NCBI GenBank assembly: GCA_020849625.1
Contig: JADLFV010000122.1
Location: 1 to 38,282, forward strand
DNA: 38,282 bases
Direction of reading: 5' to 3'
Origin: Phycisphaeraceae bacterium
Lineage (GTDB): Bacteria; Planctomycetota; Phycisphaerae; Phycisphaerales; Phycisphaeraceae
The notes below the pieces were generated by a model. It had not been told where the DNA came from. It made no database searches and saw only the letters and a program-made list of their open reading frames with translations. The translations under genes and the position numbers were made by a program. The stretch's first letter is position 1. Each line of letters starts with the position of its first letter. Below, one piece after another: positions 23,830 through 32,160 of this stretch.

Positions 23830-24225
23830 CTACGCCGCGTCCGCTGCCTCCGGTCGGTCGATCAACTCCTGCACCCGCGCCAGAATGTCGCGCGGGCTGA
23901 ACGGTTTACTGAGCACCTGACGAATGTTGGTCTGAGCCAGATCCTGTGTCGGAATGGAAAAACCCCTGGCGGTGAGCATCAGCACGGGAATGTGAGACGT
24001 CTGCTCCTGCTGGCGCAGTCGGGTGCACATCTCCAGTCCGCTGACGAAGGGCATCTGGTAGTCCGTGACGATCAGGTTCGGCAACTGATCCGTAGCCACG
24101 GCCAGACCCTCCTCCCCATCCGATGCGGTGATCACCTCGAAGCCTGCGTTCTGCAGCTTCAGTGTCACGACGTGAACGATATGGGCCTCATCATCCACCA
24201 CCAAGACACGGGGACGATCCGACAT
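23830..24225 (-). CDS. Single-domain response regulator
   Basis: A 131-residue stand-alone receiver (CheY-like). Acidic pocket Asp11/Asp12, phospho-acceptor Asp55 (VTDYQMP), Thr85 and Lys107 (SKPFS) are all present. There is no output domain, so it must act by protein contact. The HD-GYP or STAS proteins encoded next are candidates. The start is the ATG at 24225, preceded by GGAGG on the minus strand with a short gap; the ATG at 24240 is part of that leader. No histidine kinase is in the window. Confidence 0.92.
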   Translation of the reverse strand: MSDRPRVLVVDDEAHIVHVVTLKLQNAGFEVITASDGEEGLAVATDQLPNLIVTDYQMPFVSGLEMCTRLRQQEQTSHIPVLMLTARGFSIPTQDLAQTNIRQVLSKPFSPRDILARVQELIDRPEAADAA

Positions 24226-24240
24226 CTTAAACCTCCACAT

Positions 24241-24408
24241 ACCCTGGGCTACGCCGATAACGTCAGGTCTTTCGACCCATCACCTATAGACATTTCGGCC
24301 ATTACGTGGCTGAACGTGAACGCGACCGGCGGCTGAAAGGTGCTTTTTACAGATGGCTGGCGGTCTGGCGCGTCCCGATAAGAATCACGGCGCTGCGGCA
24401 TCAGCGGG
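24241..24408 (-). other. 168-bp leader of the response-regulator gene
   Basis: No gene is seen. On the minus strand a GGTC-GAAA-GACC hairpin (24266-24277) lies about 40 nt before the start codon. The flanking sequence could extend pairing. It does not match the c-di-GMP-I riboswitch pattern that I know. A promoter for the receiver/HD-GYP/STAS/gspE/gspF unit probably lies here too. Confidence 0.35.
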
Positions 24409-25626
24409 TCACTGCACGGCGCTGCTGAGCGAGTCGAGCAATTGCCGGGCCCGCGAGTCCTTGGGATCGATGCTCAGGGCCTGGCGGTAGGCCTCGGCGG
24501 CAGCGGCGCCGCGGCCGGCCTGCTGAAGGGAAATGCCGCGCAGGATCAGCGGGGCTGCGTCCTCGGGCGACAATTCCGCCGCCCGATCGAACATCGACAG
24601 CGCCTCTTCCAGTTTCTGCTGCTTCTGCCAGACCATGCCCGACAACAGGTAGCCGTTGGGATTGACCGGGTCCAGGTCGATGGCGCGACCGGCGGCGTGC
24701 ATGGCGTCGAAGGTGTTGTTCTGGCGCATGGCGATCTGGCCCAACTCAACCCAGTCGCCGCTGCGAACCTGGCTGGAGCGGACGACGACCTGGTACTGGC
24801 GCTGGGCATCACCCAGCCGCCCCATCTTCAGGTACGCCTGCGCCAGCAGTCGGCGCAGATCGGCGCGGTCCGCCTGGGCAGGATCGTTGAGCAGATCGTT
24901 GAGCGTGTGGGCGGCTTCCCGGGTCTTGCCACAGGCCAGTTGGGCCTCAGCCAGTTCCTGGCGCGGGCGCGGATTGTCCGGGTCGAGCAGCGATGCCTGC
25001 TTGAAGAACTCAGCCGCTTGAGCGTAGTCCTCCTTCATCTCGTAGGTATGCGCGATGGCCAGGCGCAACGCGGCATTGGTGTCGAAGACATCCAGCTGGC
25101 CGGTCAGCAGCGTCAGAGCCTCGTCCGGCCGGCTCAAGGCGACCAGCATCTCGGCGGTGGCCAGCAGATAAGCGGGGTTGTCGTGCTGAAGCTCGAAGGA
25201 CTTGGCGTAGTCGGCATGGGCCAGTTCGAGCTTGCTGATGCGCTGAAGCACGATGCCGCGCAGGTAATAGGCCTGTGCCAACTCCGGCTTGTTCTCGATG
25301 GCGATGGTGAACTGCTGGTAAGCGCGCTCCAGGCGGCTGCGCTCCAGTTCGATCTGGCCCAGCAGCATGTGCAGCTCGGCGTTGTCAGGATCGGCAGCCA
25401 GGGCGCCCTTGACATCCTGTTCGGCCAGGTCCAGGTCGCCGGTGTTGAACTTCTGCCGGGCCATGGTCAGGGCCTGGGCCGTCTTGATGGCGTTCCAGCG
25501 GTTGTTGGCGTCGTTGACCCATACCTCGTGCTCTTTGGTCTTGCCGCCGTTGCAGGCGGTGAGCATGGCGGTCAAAAGCAACATCGCGGCCAGGCTGCCG
25601 CGCCCGATGGTCATTGAACGTTTCAT
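24409..25626 (-). CDS. TPR-repeat lipoprotein
   Basis: A 405-residue exported protein. Its lipoprotein signal peptide ends in LTAC (lipobox Cys at about residue 25). The rest is a chain of tetratricopeptide repeats, for example LGQIELERSRLERAYQQF and LRGIVLQRISKLELAHADY. It is likely a periplasmic, membrane-anchored scaffold, analogous to PilF/PilW pilotins that help the secretin assemble. That role is inferred from its place right after the secretin gene. A terminator-like hairpin separates it from the secretin, so it may have its own promoter. Confidence 0.85.
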   Translation of the reverse strand: MKRSMTIGRGSLAAMLLLTAMLTACNGGKTKEHEVWVNDANNRWNAIKTAQALTMARQKFNTGDLDLAEQDVKGALAADPDNAELHMLLGQIELERSRLERAYQQFTIAIENKPELAQAYYLRGIVLQRISKLELAHADYAKSFELQHDNPAYLLATAEMLVALSRPDEALTLLTGQLDVFDTNAALRLAIAHTYEMKEDYAQAAEFFKQASLLDPDNPRPRQELAEAQLACGKTREAAHTLNDLLNDPAQADRADLRRLLAQAYLKMGRLGDAQRQYQVVVRSSQVRSGDWVELGQIAMRQNNTFDAMHAAGRAIDLDPVNPNGYLLSGMVWQKQQKLEEALSMFDRAAELSPEDAAPLILRGISLQQAGRGAAAAEAYRQALSIDPKDSRARQLLDSLSSAVQ

Positions 25627-25657
25627 CTGCTTTTCCCTCGATCTGGTGCGTCTGCCA

Positions 25658-25698
25658 ACAAAAAGAAGGGAGAGCCTGTGAACCCAGGTTCACAGGCT
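25658..25698 (-). terminator. Rho-independent terminator after the secretin gene
   Basis: The 12-bp arms AGCCTGTGAACC (25673-25684) and GGTTCACAGGCT (25687-25698) are perfect complements. On the minus strand they are followed by a T-rich run (complement of 25658-25664). It lies 22 bp after the secretin stop and likely reduces read-through into the TPR gene. Confidence 0.8.
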
Positions 25699-25720
25699 CA
25701 TCCCCTCACTCGACGTCACA

Positions 25721-28003
25721 TCACTGCTGCGTCTCGACTTCACTGACCTGGTCCGCCGATTCACTCTCGTTCGAATCGGACACGCCGGCTCCGCCGTCGG
25801 GCGTCCAGGCATCGATCACCTCGGAGATGGTGGTCACATCGTCGTCCGCACTTTCGCTGGACGGGTCCGAGGTAGCAGTGGCATCACTGAAGAAATCCTC
25901 GTTCTCGGAAGAGAACTCTGAAGCGTTGTCAGTTGTTGAGGCTGAAGCCGAGCTGGGGGTTGCATCCCCCTGCGGCTGAGCTTCGGTGCTGGGGGTTGTG
26001 CTCACGGTGTCCGTGTCCGCTTCCGCTTCGGTCTCGGTTGCCGGGGTTGACTCGGGCTCGGCGGCTGCGGCGCTGGCGTCGGCTTCCGACTGCTTCTTGA
26101 GCGCCTGGTCCACCACGTCGTCGAGAATGCTGAACTGCTGGCTGTAGCCGGCCTTGCCGGTGATATCCTGGCGCATCTGGCGGGCTTCAACCACCGTGGG
26201 GTCCAGGTACAGGGCCAGATCGGCATGCCACTTGGCCTTGTCATTGTCACCGGCAGCCATGGCCTCCTGGGCCTGACGCATCTGCCAGGTCACCATCCGG
26301 GTGCGCGACCAGGGCAGCAGACCTTCGCGGATGCCGATGCGGCTCTGAGCGATGCCTTCGGCGGCATCGTCGCCGATCTCAGCCAGGTACTGATCCTTCA
26401 TCACCGTGGGCTTGATCAGGAAGATGACTTCGCTGCGGGTGACGGTGTCATCCTGGCCTCGGAAGGCATGCTTGAGGATGGGCACGTCGCCCACGCCGGG
26501 CACCTGCTTCTTGTCAACAGTGTTGTCTTCCTTGAACAGGCCGCCCAGCACCGCGGTCTGGCCGCTGCGGAGCATGACGTTGGTGGTCAGTTCGGCGGTC
26601 GTGGTGTTGGGAATGACCAGATTCTGCACGACCTGGGTGGCGCCGTCGCTGACGCTGGGGCGCAGTTCCATGCGGATGAAGTCGTCTTCACCGATGAACG
26701 GGCGCACGGTCAGTTGCGTGCCGACCTCGAGGAACTCAACAGTCTGCGTGGTGCTGGTCTCGGACGCATTGGTCGAGATGTAACCCAGTTTTTCACCGAT
26801 CAGCAGGTCGGCCTTCTGGCGGTTGAGCACCAGCATGCGCGGTCGGGCGATGACGTTGGTGTCGGTCACCTGGTCCAGGGCGCGGATGAACACCGCGGCA
26901 TTGTCGCTGATCACGCCCAGCTTGATGGTGGCGGGGCCGTTGGCCACGTTACCCGGATTGGAACGGATCACCTGGCCGGAGTCAGCCTGCGGCGTGTTGT
27001 TGAGGAACTGGTCAAAGGCGCCCAGCGGGGTGGTGAAGTCCAGCACGTCCAGGTCAGCGAAGATCGAGAAGTCAACGCCGAATGCGTTGGCCTCGGTCAG
27101 GTTGGTCTGGAGGATGGTGGCTTCGATCAGCACCTGCTTGGGCCGCATGTCGATCTGCTTGAGCACATCAACGATGCGCTCCACGTTTTCGGGATAGTCG
27201 TTGATCAGCAGGGTGTCGCTGTGAGCGAAGCTGTTGGCGCCGCCTTCGCTGAGGCTGGGCTGGAAGCCTTCCTCGGCATCGGCGCTGACCGCCACCGAAC
27301 CATTGGCCGAAAGCAGCGGCTGAACGAACGTGGCCGCGTCGGCGCCAGCCAGGTAGCTGAGGCGATAGACCTTGTACACCGTCTGACGCTCGGCTTCCTG
27401 ACGGGTCTTGAGTTCATCGGCGGTGTAAACGTAGATGAACTGACCCTGCTCTTCATAGCCGAAACCATTGGGATGCAGAATGGCGTCCAGGGCGTCATAG
27501 AAATCGACCCCGTACAGGTCGGCCGAGACGCTGCCGGCCACGTTACGGCTGGCGATGATGTTCTTCTCGCTCTGAATGCTCAGAAGCTGAAGCACCTTGG
27601 TCAGGTCCAGGTCTTTGACGTGCAGATCGATCTGCCCGAAGTTGCTGACGTTGACGGTCTGGCCCTGCGGCAGCGGCGCGTCGTTGCTGGCGAAGACCTC
27701 GACCGGCTCGGTCGGTGCCGAAGCGACCGGGATCACAGCCGGCGCCACGGCCGGATTGGATGCGGGTGCTTGGGCGGTCAGCGGCTGGTCATCAGCTTCT
27801 GAAGCAGCGCTGACGCGATCAATGGCCTGGTCCTGGTCGAAGACCGGCGGCTGCTCGGCAGGCGCAGTCGCCTGCGACGGGCTTGCCTCATCAGCCGGGA
27901 TTACCGGCTCCTGCCCTTCGGCCCCAAATGCCGGACCGCTATAAACGGCCAGCACAACCACAAAAAAAAGACCCAGTCCGATCTGTGCGACGCGAGCGAT
28001 CAT
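25721..28003 (-). CDS. Secretin (GspD/PilQ family) with acidic tail
   Basis: Outer-membrane channel subunit, 760 residues from the ATG at 28003. On the minus strand GGAAGGAG lies before that ATG, so the longer frame from 28159 is rejected. The signal peptide ends near AFGA (about residue 27). An N0/STN-like domain follows (FGQIDLHVKDLDLTKVLQLLS), then an N1-type domain with LLINDYPENVERIVDVLKQID. The secretin core contains VIARPRMLVLNRQKADLLIGE, the VEFLEVGTQLTVRP strand and LGGLFKEDNTVDKKQVPGVGDVPIL, followed by SEVIFLIKPTVM. After it, about 130 residues rich in Ser, Thr, Asp, Glu and Ala form a low-complexity acidic tail not usual for secretins. Confidence 0.93.
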   Translation of the reverse strand: MIARVAQIGLGLFFVVVLAVYSGPAFGAEGQEPVIPADEASPSQATAPAEQPPVFDQDQAIDRVSAASEADDQPLTAQAPASNPAVAPAVIPVASAPTEPVEVFASNDAPLPQGQTVNVSNFGQIDLHVKDLDLTKVLQLLSIQSEKNIIASRNVAGSVSADLYGVDFYDALDAILHPNGFGYEEQGQFIYVYTADELKTRQEAERQTVYKVYRLSYLAGADAATFVQPLLSANGSVAVSADAEEGFQPSLSEGGANSFAHSDTLLINDYPENVERIVDVLKQIDMRPKQVLIEATILQTNLTEANAFGVDFSIFADLDVLDFTTPLGAFDQFLNNTPQADSGQVIRSNPGNVANGPATIKLGVISDNAAVFIRALDQVTDTNVIARPRMLVLNRQKADLLIGEKLGYISTNASETSTTQTVEFLEVGTQLTVRPFIGEDDFIRMELRPSVSDGATQVVQNLVIPNTTTAELTTNVMLRSGQTAVLGGLFKEDNTVDKKQVPGVGDVPILKHAFRGQDDTVTRSEVIFLIKPTVMKDQYLAEIGDDAAEGIAQSRIGIREGLLPWSRTRMVTWQMRQAQEAMAAGDNDKAKWHADLALYLDPTVVEARQMRQDITGKAGYSQQFSILDDVVDQALKKQSEADASAAAAEPESTPATETEAEADTDTVSTTPSTEAQPQGDATPSSASASTTDNASEFSSENEDFFSDATATSDPSSESADDDVTTISEVIDAWTPDGGAGVSDSNESESADQVSEVETQQ

Positions 28004-28046
28004 GCTCGACTCCTTCCGCAATGCCTCGGCATGTTGCAAAGTAAGG

Positions 28047-28607
28047 TCACATCCAAAGGCGAATGACGACTCCGTTTCTCTCCAGTAGCACGTAACGATC
28101 CACGATTTCCAACAGTTCAAAGCCTTCGATCCAGTCGCCGGGGGCCAGCAGCCGATCATCGATGACTGCTCGCGGCATCCGGCCCGTCACGACGCTGCGC
28201 AGATCAAGTCGCCGCGCCATGTTGAGCATCTCCGTCAAGCCGAGTAAGTCATCGGTTGGTTCTCGGTCGGAGTTGCCCAGCTTCAGCAGGTTCTCTGTTT
28301 CACCCGTTCCAATAGTCCGTCTGTAACGATTGGGATCGAACAGAAACAGGTCCCGCTTGAGTTGGCGATCGGAATGGATGCGGACAATCTCCACGCGGCT
28401 GGTTTTGCCGGCCGCCGGTCGGGATTTATCGGACGGAGCGGCGGCGACCTTGGGCTTGGGATCGGCTGTGGCTGTGCGCGGCACGTCCTTGAGCAAAAGC
28501 CGGCCCCACAGCAGCAGGCCGAAAAACAGCAGCAGGACGATCACGCCCAGCTTGCGCTTATCAGCCAGCAACTGCTGCTTGAGGTTGTTCAACAGGCCGC
28601 TCATCAA
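28047..28607 (-). CDS. PilP/GspC-like inner-membrane assembly protein
   Basis: A 186-residue bitopic protein. A short cytoplasmic start and one membrane segment (LGVIVLLLFFGLLLWGRLLL, about residues 20-39) lead into a Pro/Ala/Lys linker. A C-terminal beta domain follows (LRSVVTGRMPRAVIDDRLLAPGDWIEGFELLEIVDRYVLLERNG in outline). The 'G..P.AVID...L..GD.I.GF.L..I' layout matches the homology region of GspC and PilP, which links the inner-membrane PilN-O complex to the secretin. The start overlaps pilO by 4 bp (ATGA), and the secretin gene follows. Position supports the role; family identity is by pattern only. Confidence 0.72.
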   Translation of the reverse strand: MMSGLLNNLKQQLLADKRKLGVIVLLLFFGLLLWGRLLLKDVPRTATADPKPKVAAAPSDKSRPAAGKTSRVEIVRIHSDRQLKRDLFLFDPNRYRRTIGTGETENLLKLGNSDREPTDDLLGLTEMLNMARRLDLRSVVTGRMPRAVIDDRLLAPGDWIEGFELLEIVDRYVLLERNGVVIRLWM

Positions 28608-29152
28608 TCCTCCGCCGGTGACTGCCGGGCGATGAAGGTGCTCAACGACAGCTTGATCTCCAACGGCTGCAGGTCGTCGTCGGAATCATGGCGCACTTCC
28701 AGGGCATCGACGCGAATCAGGCGCTGCATCTGCTCGATGCGGCGCAGCACGCCGAAGACCGAGGGAAACGAAGCGCGGTACTGCAGCGTGATGGGCATGA
28801 CGCTGTACTTCTGGTAGTGCTGCGTGGTCTGGGTCTGCACCTGGCGCTCGGTGACGCCGAAGGCGTCCAGTGCTTCGCTGAGGCCTCGCATCACGTCGGC
28901 CATCTCATCCTGATCGGGCACGTACTGCTGGGCGCCGTTAATCACCTGGCGCAGGCCAGCCACCTCGCTGTTGAGCTTGGCCAGGCCTTTGGTGTCAGCC
29001 AGGTCGATGCCCAGGGCTTGCCTGGCGTCGTCGATGCGGTGCTGATAGCTGGCGCGCTGAAAACGCAACGGCACCAGCAGCGCGGCGGTGAACACCGTCA
29101 GCATGATCCCGGCCGTCAACATGGCGCGCTTCTGGTCTTTCTCAATCCGCAT
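28604..29152 (-). CDS. pilO: PilO-like inner-membrane alignment protein
   Basis: A 182-residue bitopic protein. One membrane segment (AMLTAGIMLTVFTAALLVPLRF) is followed by a coiled coil (about residues 40-85). A PilO/GspM-type ferredoxin-like domain follows, with YVPDQDEMADVMRGLSEAL and the ITLQYRASFPSVFGVLRRIEQMQRLIRVDALEV stretch in outline. PilO dimerises with PilN and connects cytoplasmic PilM to the PilP-like protein and the secretin. The start chosen is the ATG at 29152 (MRIEKDQKR), overlapping the pilN end by 11 bp; the ATG at 29170 is possible. Confidence 0.87.
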   Translation of the reverse strand: MRIEKDQKRAMLTAGIMLTVFTAALLVPLRFQRASYQHRIDDARQALGIDLADTKGLAKLNSEVAGLRQVINGAQQYVPDQDEMADVMRGLSEALDAFGVTERQVQTQTTQHYQKYSVMPITLQYRASFPSVFGVLRRIEQMQRLIRVDALEVRHDSDDDLQPLEIKLSLSTFIARQSPAED

Positions 29153-29807
29153 GCGCCACCTCCAGTTCAAACTTGCGATCCAGGCGGACGCGCATACTCA
29201 GGCGGAACTGGCGGGCATCGATGCCCTGCCGCTGCGTCGGTCGGCTGTACTTCATCGTCACCTGCTCGAACAGGCTGTGATCGGCCAGATCGCCGATGAC
29301 GTTAGCCACCGTCAGATCGTCGGGCGCCACCGCCTGCAAATCAATCTGCAGGTAGTCCTCCACCGGCGTATCGGCCGTCGTCGTCTTGCTCGAGGATGAC
29401 CGCTTCTTCTTGCCCGGCTCTTCCAGCGGCTGGGGCGGCGGGCGATGGGTGTCCACCTCCAGGTCCGTCAACGCCACCGAGGGCGGCAGAATCTGGCTGA
29501 GCACCGCGATGACCTGCGTGTGGCCGATCGGTTGACTCAGCTCGCGCTGCAACTCCACCTGGCGCAGCAGCGACTGCTGCTCGCTGCGCAACCTGACCAT
29601 CTCGCTCATCTGTTCGCGGGCAATTTTGACCTCGGCTTCCAGGGCAGCGGCATAATCGCGCGGGCCGAGGTTGCGTCCCCGCTCCACCACCGCCCAACCC
29701 ACCAGGCTCACCGCGAAGATCACCAGCAGCAGCATGTGCCGATACTTGCGGCGGCGAATCTCCGCCTGCAGGCGAAACGTTTCGGGCAGGAAGTTGATCT
29801 GGTTCAT
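29142..29807 (-). CDS. pilN: PilN-like inner-membrane alignment protein
   Basis: A 221-residue bitopic protein starting MNQINFLPE, the conserved cytoplasmic peptide that inserts into PilM. A membrane segment (MLLLVIFAVSLVGWAVV) comes next, then a coiled coil (about residues 50-90). The periplasmic fimbrial-assembly domain contains VIAVLSQILPPSVALTDLEVDT. A Lys/Ser-rich insert (EPGKKKRSSSSKTTT) interrupts that domain. The ATG at 29807 overlaps the pilM stop (ATGA); the longer frame from 29873 lies wholly within pilM and is rejected. Confidence 0.92.
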   Translation of the reverse strand: MNQINFLPETFRLQAEIRRRKYRHMLLLVIFAVSLVGWAVVERGRNLGPRDYAAALEAEVKIAREQMSEMVRLRSEQQSLLRQVELQRELSQPIGHTQVIAVLSQILPPSVALTDLEVDTHRPPPQPLEEPGKKKRSSSSKTTTADTPVEDYLQIDLQAVAPDDLTVANVIGDLADHSLFEQVTMKYSRPTQRQGIDARQFRLSMRVRLDRKFELEVAHAD

Positions 29808-30934
29808 GCGGCGCCTCGCTTGCCTGCCGCCTTGTCCATGGGGCGCAAAGCCAGACCCGCCGCCGGCGCCCAATCGCGATGGCCCTCCAGCGGCCCCACG
29901 CGCGACAGGTCAAGGCCCGCCAGCGGATCGCTCACCCGCACCTCGATGGTGGCGCTTTGGCGGATGGCTTGCACCAGCGCTGCGTCATAGGTCTCATTCC
30001 CGATTAACACTGCCGCTGCGGGGCGCTCACCGCGGAAGGTGACGCTGTAATAGCGCAGGCAAAGGGCGATCTCACGACCGAGATCGTTCATCAACGGCCG
30101 CACCGTGTCCTCGACCGACTTGCGAACCTCCGTCTCACGGTTTTGCAACGTGCGGCGGACTTCGCCTGCCTCGGCCAGACTCAGTTCCAACTGTCGGGCG
30201 ATCTCCTGGTCAAAGGCCAGGCCACCCAGGTCGATCTGTTTGTAGAAAAGCACATGCTGGCCGCGGCAGATCAACACCTTGCTCTGGGTATAGCCGATGT
30301 CGATGATGACTTGAACATGCTCAGGGTCATCACGGCCGAAGCATCGGGCCAGGGCCGTGGGAATGGCGTCGATGGCGATCAGTTGGAGCCCCGTGCCCGA
30401 CAAGGCGCGGGCGTGCTGTTCGATGATGCTGTTGGTGGCTGCCAGCAGGATGATTTCCTGCCGCTGCTCTTCACCCTGGTGAACGACGCCGGCATCGATG
30501 AACTGGGTCACGGCCGGCTCACCCAGGTGCAGGCGATCGTTGGCTTCCCACTGCACGGCCGCGGGCAACTCGTGGGGGGGCATCTTGGGCAGGCGCAGGT
30601 TCTTGTAATGCACGGCCGCGGCGGGCAGACAACTGACCGCCAGGTTGCCGGTGAATTGCCCTTCGTCGAGCATACTGCGGATCGCGGTGGCCACCGCCTG
30701 GTGGAACTTCTCGCCGCAACCGTCGGCTTCCACGTCCAGGTTCTGCCGCGCGGCAGCCAGCACCACCAGGCGATCCGCCTGGCGGTCCACCTGCATCATG
30801 CGCACGCCGCGGGTGCCGACATCGATGCCGATCGGGCACCTGGGCTGCTTGAACAGTCCACTGAGCACGCTGCCTCCGATTCCACCCTCGGCCGCTTTGA
30901 TCTTTCCCTGGATCGTCGCGGACGAGAGACTCAA
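29804..30934 (-). CDS. pilM: PilM-like actin-fold assembly protein
   Basis: A 376-residue cytoplasmic protein of the actin/FtsA fold. It binds ATP and the PilN tail and anchors the inner-membrane platform. Landmarks are CPIGIDVGTRGVRMMQVD (phosphate 1), VQVIIDIGYTQSKVLI (phosphate 2) and AAVLIGNETYDA (adenosine region). The start drawn is a TTG at 30934, 7 nt after the gspH-like stop. A GTG at 30868 with GGAGG before it would give a more usual N-terminus, so the exact start is open. Confidence 0.92.
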   Translation of the reverse strand: MSLSSATIQGKIKAAEGGIGGSVLSGLFKQPRCPIGIDVGTRGVRMMQVDRQADRLVVLAAARQNLDVEADGCGEKFHQAVATAIRSMLDEGQFTGNLAVSCLPAAAVHYKNLRLPKMPPHELPAAVQWEANDRLHLGEPAVTQFIDAGVVHQGEEQRQEIILLAATNSIIEQHARALSGTGLQLIAIDAIPTALARCFGRDDPEHVQVIIDIGYTQSKVLICRGQHVLFYKQIDLGGLAFDQEIARQLELSLAEAGEVRRTLQNRETEVRKSVEDTVRPLMNDLGREIALCLRYYSVTFRGERPAAAVLIGNETYDAALVQAIRQSATIEVRVSDPLAGLDLSRVGPLEGHRDWAPAAGLALRPMDKAAGKRGAA

Positions 30935-30941
30935 TTCCCCG

Positions 30942-31508
30942 CTACAACTTCTGCACCGTCACCCGGCCCGTGAAAGCCGCGACGGTGATTCGATACACGG
31001 TGTCCTGAAACGTCAGATCGATGGTGCCACCGCTGCTGGGCGATCCCAGGGCATCGAAGGCCACCTGGTTGGGGTTGTCTTCGCTGAACTGCACGCTGGT
31101 GATCCTGACCCGGCCGAAGCGGCTGGTTTCCTGTTCGAAATCGACCACGTAGTTGCCCCCGTCGCCACCCTTCCAGTCCACGTCGATGGTCTGGTCGGCG
31201 GCATCGGTGATGCGGTAGCGATTGCCCGCTCCATCCTGGGCCGGCTCGAAAATCACCTTGCGCACGGACTGGTTGGCGATGGCTTCGTTCTGGGCGTACA
31301 GCAGGTCGGCGATCACCATGCGGGCCGCGGCCTGGATGCCCATGGTCCCGGCCGTGAGCATGTGCGGCACCACGATGGCCCCCGCGATGCCCATGATGGC
31401 CACCACGATCAGGATTTCGATCAGGGTGAAGGCGGGAGAGGTGATTTTTGATTTAGCGGCTGCGGCCGCTGTTGAGGCCGTTTGATTTTTGATTTTTGAT
31501 TGATGCAC
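30942..31508 (-). CDS. GspH-like pseudopilin
   Basis: A prepilin-like protein of about 188 residues from the GTG at 31508. The signal is SPA^FTLIEILIVVAIMGIAGAIVV, with Glu at +5 but Ala rather than Gly at -1, a tolerated variant. The C-terminal half is beta-rich with GspH/FimT-type spacing. The open frame extends to an ATG at 31586, but those extra 26 codons are translated from a heptamer element. The GTG start still leaves part of the repeat (KIKNQ) in the leader. It is followed 7 bp later by pilM, so pseudopilin and platform genes are co-transcribed. Confidence 0.82.
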   Translation of the reverse strand: MHQSKIKNQTASTAAAAAKSKITSPAFTLIEILIVVAIMGIAGAIVVPHMLTAGTMGIQAAARMVIADLLYAQNEAIANQSVRKVIFEPAQDGAGNRYRITDAADQTIDVDWKGGDGGNYVVDFEQETSRFGRVRITSVQFSEDNPNQVAFDALGSPSSGGTIDLTFQDTVYRITVAAFTGRVTVQKL

Positions 31509-31581
31509 GATAACTGCCCAGCGCGCAGTTTGGCTGCCACGATGGTTTTCAATCGCAAATCTAAAATCTAAAATCGCAAAT
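31481..31581. repeat. Heptamer element H
   Basis: TTTGATT three times at 31481-31501. Then CGCAAAT, CTAAAAT, CTAAAAT, CGCAAAT fill 31554-31581. The arms are related but imperfect complements. It covers the leader region of the gspH-like gene. The TTTTTGA phase of arm 1 recurs in element L near 37.8 kb. Confidence 0.78.
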
Positions 31582-31590
31582 CTCATCGTC

Positions 31591-31863
31591 TCACTCGCTG
31601 GTCGTGTTCTCCACCGTGACGCGCACCTTGCCGCTGCTGAGAGTGCTGTGCATGGCCGATATCTCGCTGTTGATCTGTTTCAACAGATCGATCATCTCCT
31701 TGCGCTGCACGCGGGCATCGACCACGCCGCTGTCAGCCGCGTAGCTGGAGGTCGGCGCCATGGCCGAGCCGGCCGGGGTTACCGTCCACATGGTGTAAAG
31801 GTTGATCGTCAGCAGCACCGCGATCACGGTGAGCACACTGTTCAGATAACGCAGCCTTCGCAT
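31591..31863 (-). CDS. Small membrane-anchored protein of the pilus cluster
   Basis: A 90-residue protein that I do not recognise. It starts MRRLRYLNSVLTVIAVLLTINLYTMW, a basic N-terminus and one membrane segment or uncleaved signal. Asp/Gln/Lys-rich helices follow (VVDARVQRKEMIDLLKQINSEISAMHSTL), likely a short periplasmic coiled coil, then a beta tail. AGGGAGA lies 6 nt before the ATG at 31863, which decides the start over 31914. It sits between the major pilin and the gspH-like gene, so a role in assembly is plausible but unproven. Confidence 0.72.
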   Translation of the reverse strand: MRRLRYLNSVLTVIAVLLTINLYTMWTVTPAGSAMAPTSSYAADSGVVDARVQRKEMIDLLKQINSEISAMHSTLSSGKVRVTVENTTSE

Positions 31864-31947
31864 GGTGATTCTCCCTGTCAGGTGCAGGTTCAGGCCTTCC
31901 AACCCTTCTCTCATCGGTGCAATCGGACGCGCGATTTAGACCTCAAC

Positions 31948-31989
31948 GCCCGTCAACTCCTGTTGACCACAGCCCGTCAACTCCTGTTG
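31948..31989. repeat. Two 18-bp direct repeats
   Basis: GCCCGTCAACTCCTGTTG occurs at 31948-31965 and again, exactly, at 31972-31989; start-to-start distance is 24 bp. Each contains a CAAC/GTTG inverted pair. They lie upstream of the small membrane protein on its promoter side and may be operator sites. Confidence 0.7.
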
Positions 31990-32089
31990 CCGGGTCTTAC
32001 CGGAACATGCCCACGCCTGTCGCAGACCCGGCATCCACTTGGCATCAGGAGATGCCGGGCTTTGGGGGCGATAATCTTTCCGTTCGGAC

Positions 32090-32123
32090 AAAAAAGTTGC
32101 CGCGGCGATCAAGCCGCGGCAAC
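32090..32123 (-). terminator. Rho-independent terminator after the major pilin
   Basis: Stem GTTGCCGCGGC (32096-32106) with GCCGCGGCAAC (32113-32123), 11 perfect pairs and a 6-nt loop. On the minus strand it is followed by six T (complement of 32090-32095). It lies 38 bp after the pilin stop. It would let the major pilin be made in excess over the downstream assembly genes. Confidence 0.92.
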
Positions 32124-32160
32124 AGGTTGCGCTTGTCACGGGACTTGGCCCGTGGTTTTT

